Shown one piece after another: positions 29,802 through 39,034 of a DNA stretch of 48,064 nucleotides (positions within the stretch are counted from its first letter, which is position 1; each line of letters starts with the position of its first letter). The translations under genes were made by a program, and so were the position numbers. Origin of the DNA: Gammaproteobacteria bacterium (GTDB taxonomy: Bacteria; Pseudomonadota; Gammaproteobacteria; GCA-001735895); contig JAOTYD010000025.1 of NCBI GenBank assembly GCA_029862005.1, forward strand, positions 1 to 48,064. The letters run 5' to 3'. The notes under the pieces were generated by a model. It was not told the origin of the DNA. It saw only the letters and a list, made by a program, of their open reading frames with translations, and ran no database searches.

Positions 29802-30920
29802 TCAAGATTTCATGTCTTCGAAGAACTTTTTCATATTATCGATCCAGGAATTTTCGTTCGGATTGTGCTTTTTCCCCGCTTTTCCCATGGATTCTGCAAA
29901 TTGTTGCAGCAGTTCTTTTTGCTCGGCGTTCAATTTTACAGGTGTTTCGACAACAATGCGGCAGATTAAATCACCAACCGGACCACCTCGAACCGGCTTA
30001 ACTCCCTTTCCGCGCATCCGAAACAACTTGTGGGTCTGCGTACCGGCCGGTATTTTCAGGTTCAATCTGCCTGCAAGACTGGGAACCTCGAGCTCACCGC
30101 CCAGTGCAGCCGTCACGAAACTGATCGGTACCTCGCAGTAAAGGTCGGCGTTATCACGTTCAAAAATCGGATGCGGTTTGACATGTATCTGGACAAACAG
30201 GTCGCCCGTTGGTGCCCCTGCTTCGCCCGCTTCGCCTTCACCTGATAATCGTATACGGTCACCATTATCAACCCCGGCAGGTACTTCTACCGAGAGTGAT
30301 TTATGTTCTTTAACCCGCCCGGCACCGTGGCAGGTATTGCAGGGATCACTAATTGTCGTGCCCTTACCCCGGCAGTTGGGACAGGTTTGCTGTACCGAAA
30401 AAAATCCCTGTTGCATTCGTACCTGGCCGTGCCCACCACAGGTGTTGCAGGTTTCCGGGGAGGTGCCGGGTTTTGCACCACTGCCTGAACAGGTCGTGCA
30501 GTGTTTCAATGTGGGCACGCGGATTTTTACCGTCGTGCCACTGACGGCATCCTCCAGGCTCAGTTCGAGGTTATATTGCAGGTCGGCGCCCTTGCGTACC
30601 CGCGAACGGCCTCCGCCGCCAAAAATATCGCCGAATATATCGCTGAACGCGTCACCGAAGCCGCCTCCACTGAAGCCGCCCCCGCCTACTGATTGATCGA
30701 CACCGGCGTGTCCGAACTGGTCATAGGCCGCGCGCTTGTTGGGATTTGACAGTACATCGAAAGCTTCCTTGGCTTCCTTGAAATTCTGTTCGGCTGTCTC
30801 ATCATCGGGATTACGATCGGGATGATATTTCATCGCGAGACGACGAAAAGCCTTTTTTATCTCGGCATCCGAGGCGTTTTTTGAAACTTCTAGAACTTCG
30901 TAATAATCGCGTTGTGACAT
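29802..30920 (-). CDS. dnaJ: Chaperone protein DnaJ
   Basis: Hsp40 co-chaperone that stimulates DnaK ATPase. The 372-residue protein has a J domain with the HPD motif (about 5-65), a Gly/Phe-rich linker (about 75-110), four zinc CxxCxGxG repeats ([32 protein letters not shown]) and the C-terminal substrate-binding domain. It lies downstream of dnaK beyond a strong hairpin (30943-30972), which may lower its expression relative to dnaK. Confidence 0.98.
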   Translation of the reverse strand: MSQRDYYEVLEVSKNASDAEIKKAFRRLAMKYHPDRNPDDETAEQNFKEAKEAFDVLSNPNKRAAYDQFGHAGVDQSVGGGGFSGGGFGDAFSDIFGDIFGGGGRSRVRKGADLQYNLELSLEDAVSGTTVKIRVPTLKHCTTCSGSGAKPGTSPETCNTCGGHGQVRMQQGFFSVQQTCPNCRGKGTTISDPCNTCHGAGRVKEHKSLSVEVPAGVDNGDRIRLSGEGEAGEAGAPTGDLFVQIHVKPHPIFERDNADLYCEVPISFVTAALGGELEVPSLAGRLNLKIPAGTQTHKLFRMRGKGVKPVRGGPVGDLICRIVVETPVKLNAEQKELLQQFAESMGKAGKKHNPNENSWIDNMKKFFEDMKS

Positions 30921-30942
30921 TGACTCGTTTCTACAAATAACA

Positions 30943-30972
30943 AAACCTGGCGCGATAAATCACGCCAGGTTT
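30943..30972 (-). terminator. Strong hairpin between dnaK and dnaJ
   Basis: A perfect 10-bp stem (AAACCTGGCG / CGCCAGGTTT) with a 10-nt loop lies in the 72-nt dnaK-dnaJ gap. On the minus strand it is followed by TTTTGTTATTT, so it could act as a partial terminator or as a 3'-end stabiliser of dnaK mRNA, giving less DnaJ than DnaK. Confidence 0.6.
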
Positions 30973-30992
30973 ATAACGATCAGAAAAAACCG

Positions 30993-32927
30993 TTACTTTT
31001 TGTCGTCTTCTTTTACTTCTTCGAATTCGGCATCGACAACATCATCGCTCGCATCTGCCTGTGCCGATGCATTCGCATCGACTGGATCCGGACCGCCTTC
31101 CGCGGCGCCAGCGGCAGAATAGGCCTTTTCAGCCAACTTGCTGGATGCCTCGGCGAGTGCCTGCGTTTTGGCATCGATATCGTCCTTATCCGAACCTTCC
31201 AGGGCCTTTTTCAGATCTTCGATTGCAGATTCGATCTTACTCTTGTCTTCGTCCTCGACCTGGTCACCCAGGTCCTTGAGCGTTTTCTCTGCCGCGTGGA
31301 TCATCGCGTCAGCCTGGTTGCGTGTTTCGACGGTTTCTCGATGCTTGCGATCTTCGTCAGCATGCGCCTCGGCATCCTTGATCATCGCATCGACTTCATC
31401 ATCGGAAAGGCCGCTGGAGGCCTTGATGACGATCTTTTGTTCCTTACCGGTTGCCTTGTCTTTGGCTGAGACATTGAGGATACCGTTGGCATCGATATCG
31501 AAGGTTACCTCGATCTGTGGTACACCACGTTGCGCCGGCGGAATGTCCGACAGGTCGAAGCGGCCCAGAGACTTATTCGCCGTGGCCACCTCGCGCTCAC
31601 CCTGAAGCACGTGCACCGTTACCGCGGTCTGGTTATCTTCCGCGGTTGAAAAAGTCTGTGCCGCCTTGGTCGGAATGGTTGTATTTTTCTCGATCAACTT
31701 GGTCATGACACCACCGAGGGTCTCGATACCCAGTGATAGCGGAGTGACGTCAAGCAGTAATACATTCTTGACATCGCCACCCAGCACGCCACCCTGGATT
31801 GCAGCACCACAGGCTACGGCCTCGTCCGGATTTACATCGCGACGCGGATCGCGACCAAAGAAGTTTGTAACCACTTCCTGGACCTTGGGCATACGGGTTT
31901 GACCACCCACCAGGATAATATCGTTGATGTCTGATACCGATACACCCGCGTCATCCAGCGCCAGCTTGAGTGGATCGATGGTGCGTGCAATCAGGTCGTC
32001 GACCAGTGATTCGAGCTTGGCTCGAGTGATTTTTAAATTGAGGTGTTTCGGTCCTGACGCATCTGCAGTGATATAAGGCAGGTTTACATCGGTTTGCTGG
32101 CTCGATGACAACTCGATTTTTGCCTTTTCGGCAGCCTCCTTGAGGCGCTGCATTGCGAGCGGATCACCACGCAGGTCCATACCCTGTTCCTTCTTGAAAG
32201 TGTCGGCGAGATGGTCGATCAGGCGCATGTCGAAATCCTCACCACCGAGGAAGGTATCGCCATTGGTCGACAGCACTTCGAACTGGTGTTCACCATCGAT
32301 CTCGGCGACTTCGATGATTGAAATATCGAAGGTACCGCCACCCAGGTCATACACCGCGATCTTTTTATCGCCAGTAGCTTTGTCCATGCCGTAAGCGAGC
32401 GCCGCGGCAGTGGGTTCATTGATAATTCGCTTGACTTCGAGGCCTGCAATTTTACCTGCGTCCTTGGTTGCCTGGCGTTGCGAATCGTTGAAATAGGCCG
32501 GAACCGTGATAACGGCTTCGGTGACTTCTTCACCGAGATACTCTTCCGCGGTCTTTTTCATTTTCTGCAGCACGCGCGCCGAGATTTCAGGCGGCGCCAT
32601 TTTCTTACCCTTGGCCTCGACCCAGGCGTCGCCATTGTCTGCCTTTAGAATGGTATAGGGCACCAGGTCAATATCCTTTTGCACCTCTTTCTCGTCGAAA
32701 CGGCGCCCGATCAGGCGTTTTACCGCGTACAGCGTGTTAGCCGGGTTTGTTACTGCCTGGCGCTTTGCCGGCTGCCCCACCAGCACCTCGTCTTCAGCGC
32801 CAAAGGCCACGATTGAGGGAGTGGTACGATCGCCTTCGGCATTTTCAATAACCTTGGGCTTGCCGCCCTCCATTACCGCCACGCAAGAGTTCGTGGTACC
32901 GAGGTCTATGCCTATAATTCTGCCCAT
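30993..32927 (-). CDS. dnaK: Chaperone protein DnaK (Hsp70)
   Basis: ATP-dependent chaperone of 644 residues. The N-terminal nucleotide-binding domain starts with [13 protein letters not shown]; the interdomain linker ([17 protein letters not shown]), the substrate-binding domain and the helical lid follow. The C-terminus ends in a disordered acidic tail ([17 protein letters not shown]), as in E. coli. A sigma-32-type promoter is visible upstream (32969-32996). Confidence 0.99.
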   Translation of the reverse strand: MGRIIGIDLGTTNSCVAVMEGGKPKVIENAEGDRTTPSIVAFGAEDEVLVGQPAKRQAVTNPANTLYAVKRLIGRRFDEKEVQKDIDLVPYTILKADNGDAWVEAKGKKMAPPEISARVLQKMKKTAEEYLGEEVTEAVITVPAYFNDSQRQATKDAGKIAGLEVKRIINEPTAAALAYGMDKATGDKKIAVYDLGGGTFDISIIEVAEIDGEHQFEVLSTNGDTFLGGEDFDMRLIDHLADTFKKEQGMDLRGDPLAMQRLKEAAEKAKIELSSSQQTDVNLPYITADASGPKHLNLKITRAKLESLVDDLIARTIDPLKLALDDAGVSVSDINDIILVGGQTRMPKVQEVVTNFFGRDPRRDVNPDEAVACGAAIQGGVLGGDVKNVLLLDVTPLSLGIETLGGVMTKLIEKNTTIPTKAAQTFSTAEDNQTAVTVHVLQGEREVATANKSLGRFDLSDIPPAQRGVPQIEVTFDIDANGILNVSAKDKATGKEQKIVIKASSGLSDDEVDAMIKDAEAHADEDRKHRETVETRNQADAMIHAAEKTLKDLGDQVEDEDKSKIESAIEDLKKALEGSDKDDIDAKTQALAEASSKLAEKAYSAAGAAEGGPDPVDANASAQADASDDVVDAEFEEVKEDDKK

Positions 32928-32968
32928 TTAAATACTCCGAAAAATTTGTCTAGTGAAACTTACACTCG

Positions 32969-32996
32969 ATGTAGGGTTATTTCTGACGCTTTCAAG
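32969..32996 (-). promoter_or_regulatory. Sigma-32-type heat-shock promoter of dnaK
   Basis: On the minus strand CTTGAAA is followed, after 14 nt from CTTGAA, by CCCTACAT. This is close to the sigma-32 consensus (CTTGAA, 13-15 nt spacer, CCCCATNT) and matches the geometry of E. coli dnaK promoter 1. The -10 lies about 42 nt upstream of the dnaK start. Confidence 0.7.
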
Positions 32997-33020
32997 TATA
33001 TTTCGCGATTTTTTCTTAAT

Positions 33021-33605
33021 TTACTTGGCAACCACGACCATGGCTGGTCGAACCAGCCGTTCGTTTAACAGGAAGCCTTTCTGCATGACTTCGACAACCG
33101 TATTCGATTTGACACCCTTGGCATCAACCATGCTGATAGCCTGGTGTCTCTCGGGATCAAAAATCTCCCCCATCGGATCAATGTGCTCGAGCCCGTTTTT
33201 TTCGAGTACCTGGACCAGCATGTTCATGGTCAGGGCGGTTCCCTCGCGAATGCTCTCCAGGGTTGCATTGTCGGCCACGGCAGCCGTCTGACCCATCTCC
33301 ATACTGTCAATCACGGGCAACAGGTTTTCGACGAAATTTTTCAAGGCATACTTGTGGGCATTCTCGACATCGCGTTCGGCGCGCTTGCGGTTATTGTCGA
33401 TCTCAGCACGCAATCGCATCATCTGATCCCAGTAATCCTTAATCGTTTCCTGTGCTTTTGCCAGCTGTGTCTCGACAGGCTCATCGGCCTCGATTTCATC
33501 TTCAGCCGCTTCAGGAACAACATCTTCGAGATGAGCCTGTTCCTCGGCTTCGGTGGCGATAGGATGTTCCTCGTCAGGATGGGCTTCGGATTGTTGTGAC
33601 GACAT
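33021..33605 (-). CDS. grpE: Nucleotide exchange factor GrpE
   Basis: Co-chaperone that releases ADP from DnaK. The 194-residue protein has an acidic N-terminus (about 1-50), a long helix that forms the dimer (about 50-90) and the C-terminal beta wing with NGLEHIDPMGEIFDPERHQAI and VVEVMQKGFLLNERLVRPAMVVV. It lies between hrcA and dnaK. I found no clear sigma-32 element in the 88-nt gap to hrcA. Confidence 0.97.
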   Translation of the reverse strand: MSSQQSEAHPDEEHPIATEAEEQAHLEDVVPEAAEDEIEADEPVETQLAKAQETIKDYWDQMMRLRAEIDNNRKRAERDVENAHKYALKNFVENLLPVIDSMEMGQTAAVADNATLESIREGTALTMNMLVQVLEKNGLEHIDPMGEIFDPERHQAISMVDAKGVKSNTVVEVMQKGFLLNERLVRPAMVVVAK

Positions 33606-33693
33606 TGACTGCTCCGGTTTAACTGGTTCGCTGGTTAGGGTGAATTTGACCGGCTGAAATTCAGCGGTAATTAAATGGCGTTTAATTTAAGGA

Positions 33694-34734
33694 TTATTTC
33701 CGAGTATTCAAGGCCGAAGTTAATAATCTTGCCGTGACATCGACAATGGGTATTACCTGCTCGTAGGCAATACGAGTTGGACCGATGACGCCAAGCACGC
33801 CGACAACTTCACCTTTGATTTCGTAGGGAGCGCCAACCACGCTGCAATCGCTTAAGACCGAGTATCCCGATTCGCTGCCGATAAAGATTTCAACACCATC
33901 TGCCGAGGTGCAGCCATCGAGCAGTTTCAGTAAATCCGTTTTCTCATTAAACACTTCAAATAGATCTCGTAACTTATTGATATCAGAGAGTTCCGCGTAT
34001 TGAAGCAGGTTAGATTCACCGCTTGTCAGCAGATCATCATGCGCATTCAGACTACAGATTTCCTGCATCGCGTCGAGCACCGGTTCGAGGATGGAATCGA
34101 CGCTGGTTCTCAGTTCGGAGAGGTCTTCCAGCAATTTCTCACGGGCGCTTTCAAAACTACGCCCTATCAGGTAGTGACTCAGGGTCTGTGCTGCCTGTTG
34201 CAGTTCGAGGTCGCTGTAATCCCGATCCACATGAATCACCTTGTTGTGCACATTGTCCTTGTTGATGACAAGGATCACCAGAACTCGACGTTCGCTCAAT
34301 GTCATGAACTCGATATGCCGCACTTCAGCCGGCGCGGTATGTGTCAGGCTGACAATCCCGGCCAGGTGGGTAATCCGCGACAGGATATCAGTTGCGCTGT
34401 GTATCAGGTCACTCGATGTTTTATTGGTGCTAAAGGTTTCCGAAATAACCTGCTGCGAAGTGCTGGCGAGATCGCCAACTTCGAGCAGACTGTCGATAAA
34501 AAACCGGTAGCCGGCATCAGTAGGAATTCGACCGGCCGAGGTGTGAGGGGAATTCACCAGGCCCATATCCTCGAGTTTTGCCATGATATTGCGAATCGTG
34601 GCAGAACTGACGTCGAGTCCCGACAGTTCCGCCAGGTTCTTTGAGCCAACAGGTTGTGCATCACGCGTATACGAGTTGATTAATTCCCGCAATAAAACCT
34701 GGGCGCGTTCATCAAGTTCGTATTTTTCGATCAT
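33694..34734 (-). CDS. hrcA: Heat-inducible transcription repressor HrcA
   Basis: Repressor of heat-shock operons through the CIRCE operator. The protein is 346 residues from the ATG at 34734 (the frame is open to 34794, but homology begins at MIEKYELDERAQVLL). The winged-helix DNA-binding domain covers about 1-75 (SGLDVSSATIRNIMAKLEDMG), followed by HTSAGRIPTDAGYRFF and the GAF-like dimerisation domain. The C-terminus has GVIGPTRIAYEQVIPIVD. It heads the hrcA-grpE-dnaK-dnaJ set. I found no CIRCE (TTAGCACTC-N9-GAGTGCTAA) upstream of hrcA, grpE or dnaK. Confidence 0.96.
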   Translation of the reverse strand: MIEKYELDERAQVLLRELINSYTRDAQPVGSKNLAELSGLDVSSATIRNIMAKLEDMGLVNSPHTSAGRIPTDAGYRFFIDSLLEVGDLASTSQQVISETFSTNKTSSDLIHSATDILSRITHLAGIVSLTHTAPAEVRHIEFMTLSERRVLVILVINKDNVHNKVIHVDRDYSDLELQQAAQTLSHYLIGRSFESAREKLLEDLSELRTSVDSILEPVLDAMQEICSLNAHDDLLTSGESNLLQYAELSDINKLRDLFEVFNEKTDLLKLLDGCTSADGVEIFIGSESGYSVLSDCSVVGAPYEIKGEVVGVLGVIGPTRIAYEQVIPIVDVTARLLTSALNTRK

Positions 34735-34847
34735 CGGGTCTGATATATTGTTGCCAGGCGCTAGTTTAGCTGCAAATTTAATACAGTGAAACACAAGCTA
34801 TATACTAATGCCCGTTAAATCAAGGAACCTGGACAGTCGTTTAAAAA

Positions 34848-35717
34848 ATGTCTTCAAACTTCAAATCAGTTGGCCTCGTGGTGCGCAGCGACATGCAGGA
34901 CCGGCAGGAGAAGATACAGCAGGTCGTCGCGGTATTGTCGCGCCACGCCAGCGTTGTCGTTCATTGCCTCGATTTCGACCAACCCGTGTCCGGGGTATCC
35001 AACGTTTCTCTGGAGCAACTGGTGGAGGAAGCGGACCTGGTGATTACGCTGGGTGGCGACGGCACCCTGCTAACCGCCGCAAGGGCGCTTGCCGACGTTG
35101 ACACCCCGCTATTGGGAATTAACCTGGGGCGGCTTGGATTTCTTGCAGACGTCTCGTTTGAGCACTTCGAATCTTATCTGGATGCCGTCATGCAGGGTCG
35201 TTACAGTGTAGACGAACGATTCCTGATCCAGGGGCATTTTTATGATCACGACAAGCTGATTGCCAGGAATTACGCCCTCAACGACATCATTCTGCACAGC
35301 TACGAATCATCCAGCATGATCGAGTATGAAATTTCAAGCGGTGGCGCCCTGATCCATATCCAGCGTTCCGATGGGGTTATCGTAACCACTCCGACCGGTT
35401 CTACCGCCTATGCCCTTTCCGGCGGTGGCCCGATTATGCACCCCTCTCTCAACACGCTGGCAATTGTGCCGATATGTCCGCATACGCTCAGTAATCGTCC
35501 CATCGTGTTGCCCGCAGATCAATCCATCGAAGTTCGCCTGGGGCAGGATTCGTTGCAGGCAAAGGTCAGCTACGACGGTCATTCGACCACGATCGTAAAC
35601 CAGGATAACCGCGTACTCATAACACGCTATCCCAAACCGCTAAGGTTGCTGCATCCCGAGGATTATGATTATTTTCAGGTTCTGCGGGGCAAGCTCTACT
35701 GGAGTGCGAACTACTAG
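34848..35717 (+). CDS. nadK: NAD kinase
   Basis: NadK phosphorylates NAD+ to NADP+. The 289-residue protein has the GGDGT motif (Gly69-Asp71 region, VITLGGDGTLL), LGINLGRLGFLADV, NDIILHS and TPTGSTAYALSGGGPIM. It is divergent from hrcA, the usual gammaproteobacterial position, and is followed by recN 40 nt downstream. Confidence 0.97.
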   Translation: MSSNFKSVGLVVRSDMQDRQEKIQQVVAVLSRHASVVVHCLDFDQPVSGVSNVSLEQLVEEADLVITLGGDGTLLTAARALADVDTPLLGINLGRLGFLADVSFEHFESYLDAVMQGRYSVDERFLIQGHFYDHDKLIARNYALNDIILHSYESSSMIEYEISSGGALIHIQRSDGVIVTTPTGSTAYALSGGGPIMHPSLNTLAIVPICPHTLSNRPIVLPADQSIEVRLGQDSLQAKVSYDGHSTTIVNQDNRVLITRYPKPLRLLHPEDYDYFQVLRGKLYWSANY

Positions 35718-35757
35718 TGCGCTGTCGATCCGTCAGAGCAGACCAGGAACCCGATTG

Positions 35758-37422
35758 ATGCTCGAATCGATTCAAATCGAGAACTTTGCAATCATTGATT
35801 CATTGCAGCTCGAATTCGATTCCGGAATGAGCGCGCTCACCGGCGAAACCGGAGCGGGAAAATCGATTTTGCTCGATGCAATCAAGCTGGTTGCAGGCGA
35901 TCGAGCCGAGGCTGATTCTATTCGCCAGGATTGCGAGCGAGCCCAAATAAGCGTCAGTTTCAACCTAGATGACGCGCCGGCGGTGGACAACTGGCTTGCC
36001 AACAACGAAATGAACGCCGACGGAGAATGCATGATAAGGCGCGTGCTTCATGCCAATGGACGCAGCAAGGCTTTCATCAACGGATTCAGCGCAACACTGG
36101 CGCAGTTGAGGACACTCTGCGACATGCTGATCGATATTCACGGTCAACATGAACATCAATCCCTGCAGGTACCCTCGGTGCAACGTCAATTACTCGATGC
36201 TTTTATCGGCGAACGCAACCTGCTCGACGAAGTACGTGAGAAATTTGAAATATATAGATCCCTGGAGCAGCGTTTACAACAAGCCCAGTCCGGTTCACGA
36301 GAGCGCGAACAACGTATCGATTTGTTGGGTTTATATTGCTCGGAGTTGAACCAGTTGGCTTTGACAAAAGACGAGTATGAGGCATTACAGGTCGAGTATC
36401 GACGGCTGTCGAACGCCGATACGATTATCGAACAAACGAGTCAGATTCTCGGGCTGCTTTACGAAAACGATGAGCAGAATATCCAGTCCGTACTCAGTCT
36501 TTGTGAGCAGCGACTGGGCGAGCTTGTGGAAAATGACAAAGTGCTGTTGGAAATCCATGAATTGATAAGCGCGGCCTTGATCCAGGTCCAGGAGGCCAGC
36601 TCGGAACTGCGAAATTACCGCGCCGGCATCGAACTCGACACGACACGCCTGGAAGCGATTAATGAGCGCATAGCCAGTATCCAGAACCTGGCGCGCAAGC
36701 ATCGTGTCGAGATCGCCGCGCTGCCGGCGTTGTGTTCCGATCTGAACCGCGAGCTCGAGTTGTTGCAGGGCGACGGTTTCGATGCAGAAAAAATTGAGGC
36801 CGAGCTGGTCAAGGCTCGTGAAGACTATTTGTTCAGCGCCGGAGAATTATCGTTAAGGCGGCAGCAGACCGCTGTAGGTATCTCCGAACAGGTAACGCAG
36901 GTTATGCAGCAACTGGGTATGGAGGGCGGCAAATTCATCATTGACATCGAACCCCACCAGGAGCCCGGCAAGCATGGCTTCGACGGCGTTCGTTACCTGG
37001 TCAGCGCTAACCCGGGCCAGACGCCGAGGCCGCTGTCCAGGGTAGCCTCCGGGGGCGAGCTCTCCCGCATCAGCCTCGCGATACAGGTGATTATGAGCGA
37101 GTCCTCAAAAATTTCGACCCTGATTTTCGATGAAGTCGATAGTGGTGTGGGCGGAGGTGTCGCTGAAATAGTTGGCAAGAAGCTGCGCTTGCTGGGTCGA
37201 GACCGGCAGGTATTCTGCGTCACTCACCTGCCCCAGGTTGCATCCCAGGCCCATCACCATTACCGGGTATCGAAAATTAACGAACAAAACGAAACTGCGA
37301 CCCGGGTGTTTTCATTGAACCCCGAAGAACGACTTGAGGAAGTAGCGCGAATGCTTGGCGGCGTGACCATTACCGAGCAGACCCGGGCACATGCGAGTGA
37401 AATGCTGGCGCTGCAGGAATGA
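35758..37422 (+). CDS. recN: DNA repair protein RecN
   Basis: SMC-like ATPase for double-strand-break repair. The protein is 554 residues from the ATG at 35758, which has AGGAA about 9 nt upstream; a longer frame overlapping nadK is open but lacks homology. Walker A is GETGAGKS (29-36), a coiled-coil arm spans about 150-370, the ABC signature is in VASGGELSRIS, and Walker B is LIFDEVDSGVGG. I saw no LexA box in the short nadK-recN gap. Confidence 0.96.
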   Translation: MLESIQIENFAIIDSLQLEFDSGMSALTGETGAGKSILLDAIKLVAGDRAEADSIRQDCERAQISVSFNLDDAPAVDNWLANNEMNADGECMIRRVLHANGRSKAFINGFSATLAQLRTLCDMLIDIHGQHEHQSLQVPSVQRQLLDAFIGERNLLDEVREKFEIYRSLEQRLQQAQSGSREREQRIDLLGLYCSELNQLALTKDEYEALQVEYRRLSNADTIIEQTSQILGLLYENDEQNIQSVLSLCEQRLGELVENDKVLLEIHELISAALIQVQEASSELRNYRAGIELDTTRLEAINERIASIQNLARKHRVEIAALPALCSDLNRELELLQGDGFDAEKIEAELVKAREDYLFSAGELSLRRQQTAVGISEQVTQVMQQLGMEGGKFIIDIEPHQEPGKHGFDGVRYLVSANPGQTPRPLSRVASGGELSRISLAIQVIMSESSKISTLIFDEVDSGVGGGVAEIVGKKLRLLGRDRQVFCVTHLPQVASQAHHHYRVSKINEQNETATRVFSLNPEERLEEVARMLGGVTITEQTRAHASEMLALQE

Positions 37423-37495
37423 GGCGATTCGGAGTTGTAAAGTGCCCGGGTACCTTCGTTCAAGCCTGTCGGTCGTCGACGGTTAAATTTTCAAT

Positions 37496-37903
37496 TTACT
37501 TATTTTTATGAAAGTGTCCGTACAGCACCATGGTGTGCTCGGTTATCTTGAAATCGTACCTGTCGGCAATTTCCTTTTGACGCTGCTCGATAATTTCGTC
37601 ATAAAACTCTACGACCTTGCCGGTTGAAATATCAACCAGGTGATCGTGGTGCTCGCCGTCGTTGATTTCAAATACCGCGTGACCACCATCAAAGTGGTGA
37701 CGGGTTACCAGGCCCGCGGTTTCAAACTGGGTCAGGACTCGATAAACGGTTGCCAGTGCTATTTCTTCGCCAGAGTCCAGTAGCATTTTATAGATGTCCT
37801 CGGCCTTCAAATGTCGATCAGCCGAGTTTTCCAGCAATTCGAGAATTTTCATCCGCGGCAAGGTAACCTTTAAACCTGCATTTTTAATATCGGCTGTTTC
37901 CAT
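37496..37903 (-). CDS. fur: Ferric uptake regulator Fur
   Basis: Fe2+-dependent repressor of 135 residues. The winged helix occupies about 10-80 (GLKVTLPRMKILELL, LATVYRVLTQFETAGLV), followed by the metal-binding dimer domain with HHDHLVDISTGKVVEFYDE. The CxxC found in E. coli Fur (C93/C96) is absent, as in some other gammaproteobacterial Fur proteins. The gene is divergent from bamE and converges on recN, the classic recN-fur-bamE arrangement. Confidence 0.95.
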   Translation of the reverse strand: METADIKNAGLKVTLPRMKILELLENSADRHLKAEDIYKMLLDSGEEIALATVYRVLTQFETAGLVTRHHFDGGHAVFEINDGEHHDHLVDISTGKVVEFYDEIIEQRQKEIADRYDFKITEHTMVLYGHFHKNK

Positions 37904-37978
37904 AGAAAGCTCTCACAGTATTTGCAGCATGTCGGTTGGGGCAGTATTATCGCGCCTTCCTTCGCGGCAATCAGCAGT

Positions 37979-38302
37979 ATGAAATTTAGACTTTTTCGAA
38001 GAATCCTGATTGGAGGATGCGTCATTGTAGCATTCTCCGGCTGTGTGTATCGAATGGATATCCCGCAGGGTAACCGGATCGACGCCAGCCTGGTTCAGCA
38101 GCTGGAAATCGGCATGTCGCGCAACCAGGTTAAATTCTTGCTGGGTACGCCCGCTATCGTTGACCTGTACCAACCTGATCAATGGCATTATATTTACTAT
38201 CTGAAAACCGGGGACGATGGCGAAATCGAGAAAAAACGGATGACCTTGACCTTCAGCAATGACCTGTTGTCAAAAATCGAGGGTAACCTTAATCCGGGTT
38301 GA
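37979..38302 (+). CDS. bamE: Outer membrane assembly lipoprotein BamE
   Basis: Small lipoprotein of the BAM complex that inserts beta-barrel proteins. From the ATG at 37979 it is 107 residues, with a lipobox FSGC (Cys22) and the SmpA/OmlA domain: IDASLVQQLEIGMSRNQVKFLLGTP and DQWHYIYYLKTG. Its end overlaps the convergent rnfH gene by 14 nt. Confidence 0.95.
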   Translation: MKFRLFRRILIGGCVIVAFSGCVYRMDIPQGNRIDASLVQQLEIGMSRNQVKFLLGTPAIVDLYQPDQWHYIYYLKTGDDGEIEKKRMTLTFSNDLLSKIEGNLNPG

Positions 38303-38609
38303 TCGCACCACCGCCTTTTTTCGTTTTTAAGCCCATTGCCGCTCTTTGCCTTCTTATTTCCTTGGGATCGGCAATAAGTGGTCTGTAGATCTCGATGCGA
38401 TCGCCATCACCCGGTTCGTAGTCGGGGGCAACGACCTTGCTGAAAATCCCCAGTTCGCAGTTATCCAGGTCAATCTCGAGAAAATGCTTATCAATACCAG
38501 ACTGCTTGACGGCTGCACGAACAGTGGTACCCGCCTCGATCTCGAGTTCGAGAATAACCTGCTTTTCAGGGGTAGCGTAGGCGACTTCAATCGAGGTTTT
38601 AGCGGTCAT
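38289..38609 (-). CDS. rnfH: RnfH/RatB family protein
   Basis: A 106-residue ubiquitin-like-fold protein (UPF0125) with the typical SIEVAYATPEKQVILELE start, the LEIDLDNCELGIFSKV core and the YEPGDGDRIEIYRPLIADPKEIRRQRA end. The ATG at 38609 is preferred over the longer frame because homology starts there. It overlaps ratA by 11 nt, as in the ratA-rnfH (ratAB) pair. The function is unclear. Confidence 0.93.
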   Translation of the reverse strand: MTAKTSIEVAYATPEKQVILELEIEAGTTVRAAVKQSGIDKHFLEIDLDNCELGIFSKVVAPDYEPGDGDRIEIYRPLIADPKEIRRQRAAMGLKTKKGGGAINPD

Positions 38610-39033
38610 GCTGCGCCCTGGCTCGATCGCAAAAGGATTCGACCATCGTGTTTGCGATACGCGAGAAAGCGGGACCAACCAGCGTAGATGCGAGGCCATG
38701 TTTCATTTTGAACTCGAGTGTCAACTCGATTTTGCAGCCCTCTGGATCAATCGGGGTAAAACACCAGAACCCGTGGAGTTCACGTAGCGGACCTTCGACC
38801 AGTTCCATTTCAATTGATTTACCGGGTTCCATCGAGTTGCGGGTTTTCAACCAGTGATTCATTCCGACACCCCGCATCAGGATCGAAGCCTCCATCGAGC
38901 GATCATCTACCCGATGAACTTTGACATCGCTACACCAGGGTAGGAACTCAGGGTAGTTATCGACATTATTCACGATCGCATACATAAAATCAGCAGGATA
39001 TGGCATCAAGGCACTGCGATTTATCTTGGGCAC
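38599..39033 (-). CDS. ratA: RatA family START-like protein
   Basis: A Coq10/START-fold protein of about 144 residues. The GTG at 39033 is preferred because the homologous segment PKINRSALMPYPADFMYAIVN begins immediately; the frame extends upstream into the transporter gene. Other family segments are YPEFLPWCSD, VEGPLRELHGFWCFTP and NTMVESFCDRA. E. coli RatA was described as a toxin that blocks ribosome-subunit association; other members bind lipids such as quinones. smpB, the usual divergent neighbour, is not here. Confidence 0.92.
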   Translation of the reverse strand: MPKINRSALMPYPADFMYAIVNNVDNYPEFLPWCSDVKVHRVDDRSMEASILMRGVGMNHWLKTRNSMEPGKSIEMELVEGPLRELHGFWCFTPIDPEGCKIELTLEFKMKHGLASTLVGPAFSRIANTMVESFCDRARAQHDR

Positions 39034-39034
39034 T

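Noticed and set aside
33646-33665. Small palindrome (CTGAA-A-TTCAG core) between hrcA and grpE as a terminator
   Set aside because: The arms are short and imperfect beyond 6 bp, and no T-run follows on the minus strand.
32928-33693. CIRCE operator upstream of dnaK or grpE
   Set aside because: No TTAGCACTC-N9-GAGTGCTAA or close variant was found by reading both strands.
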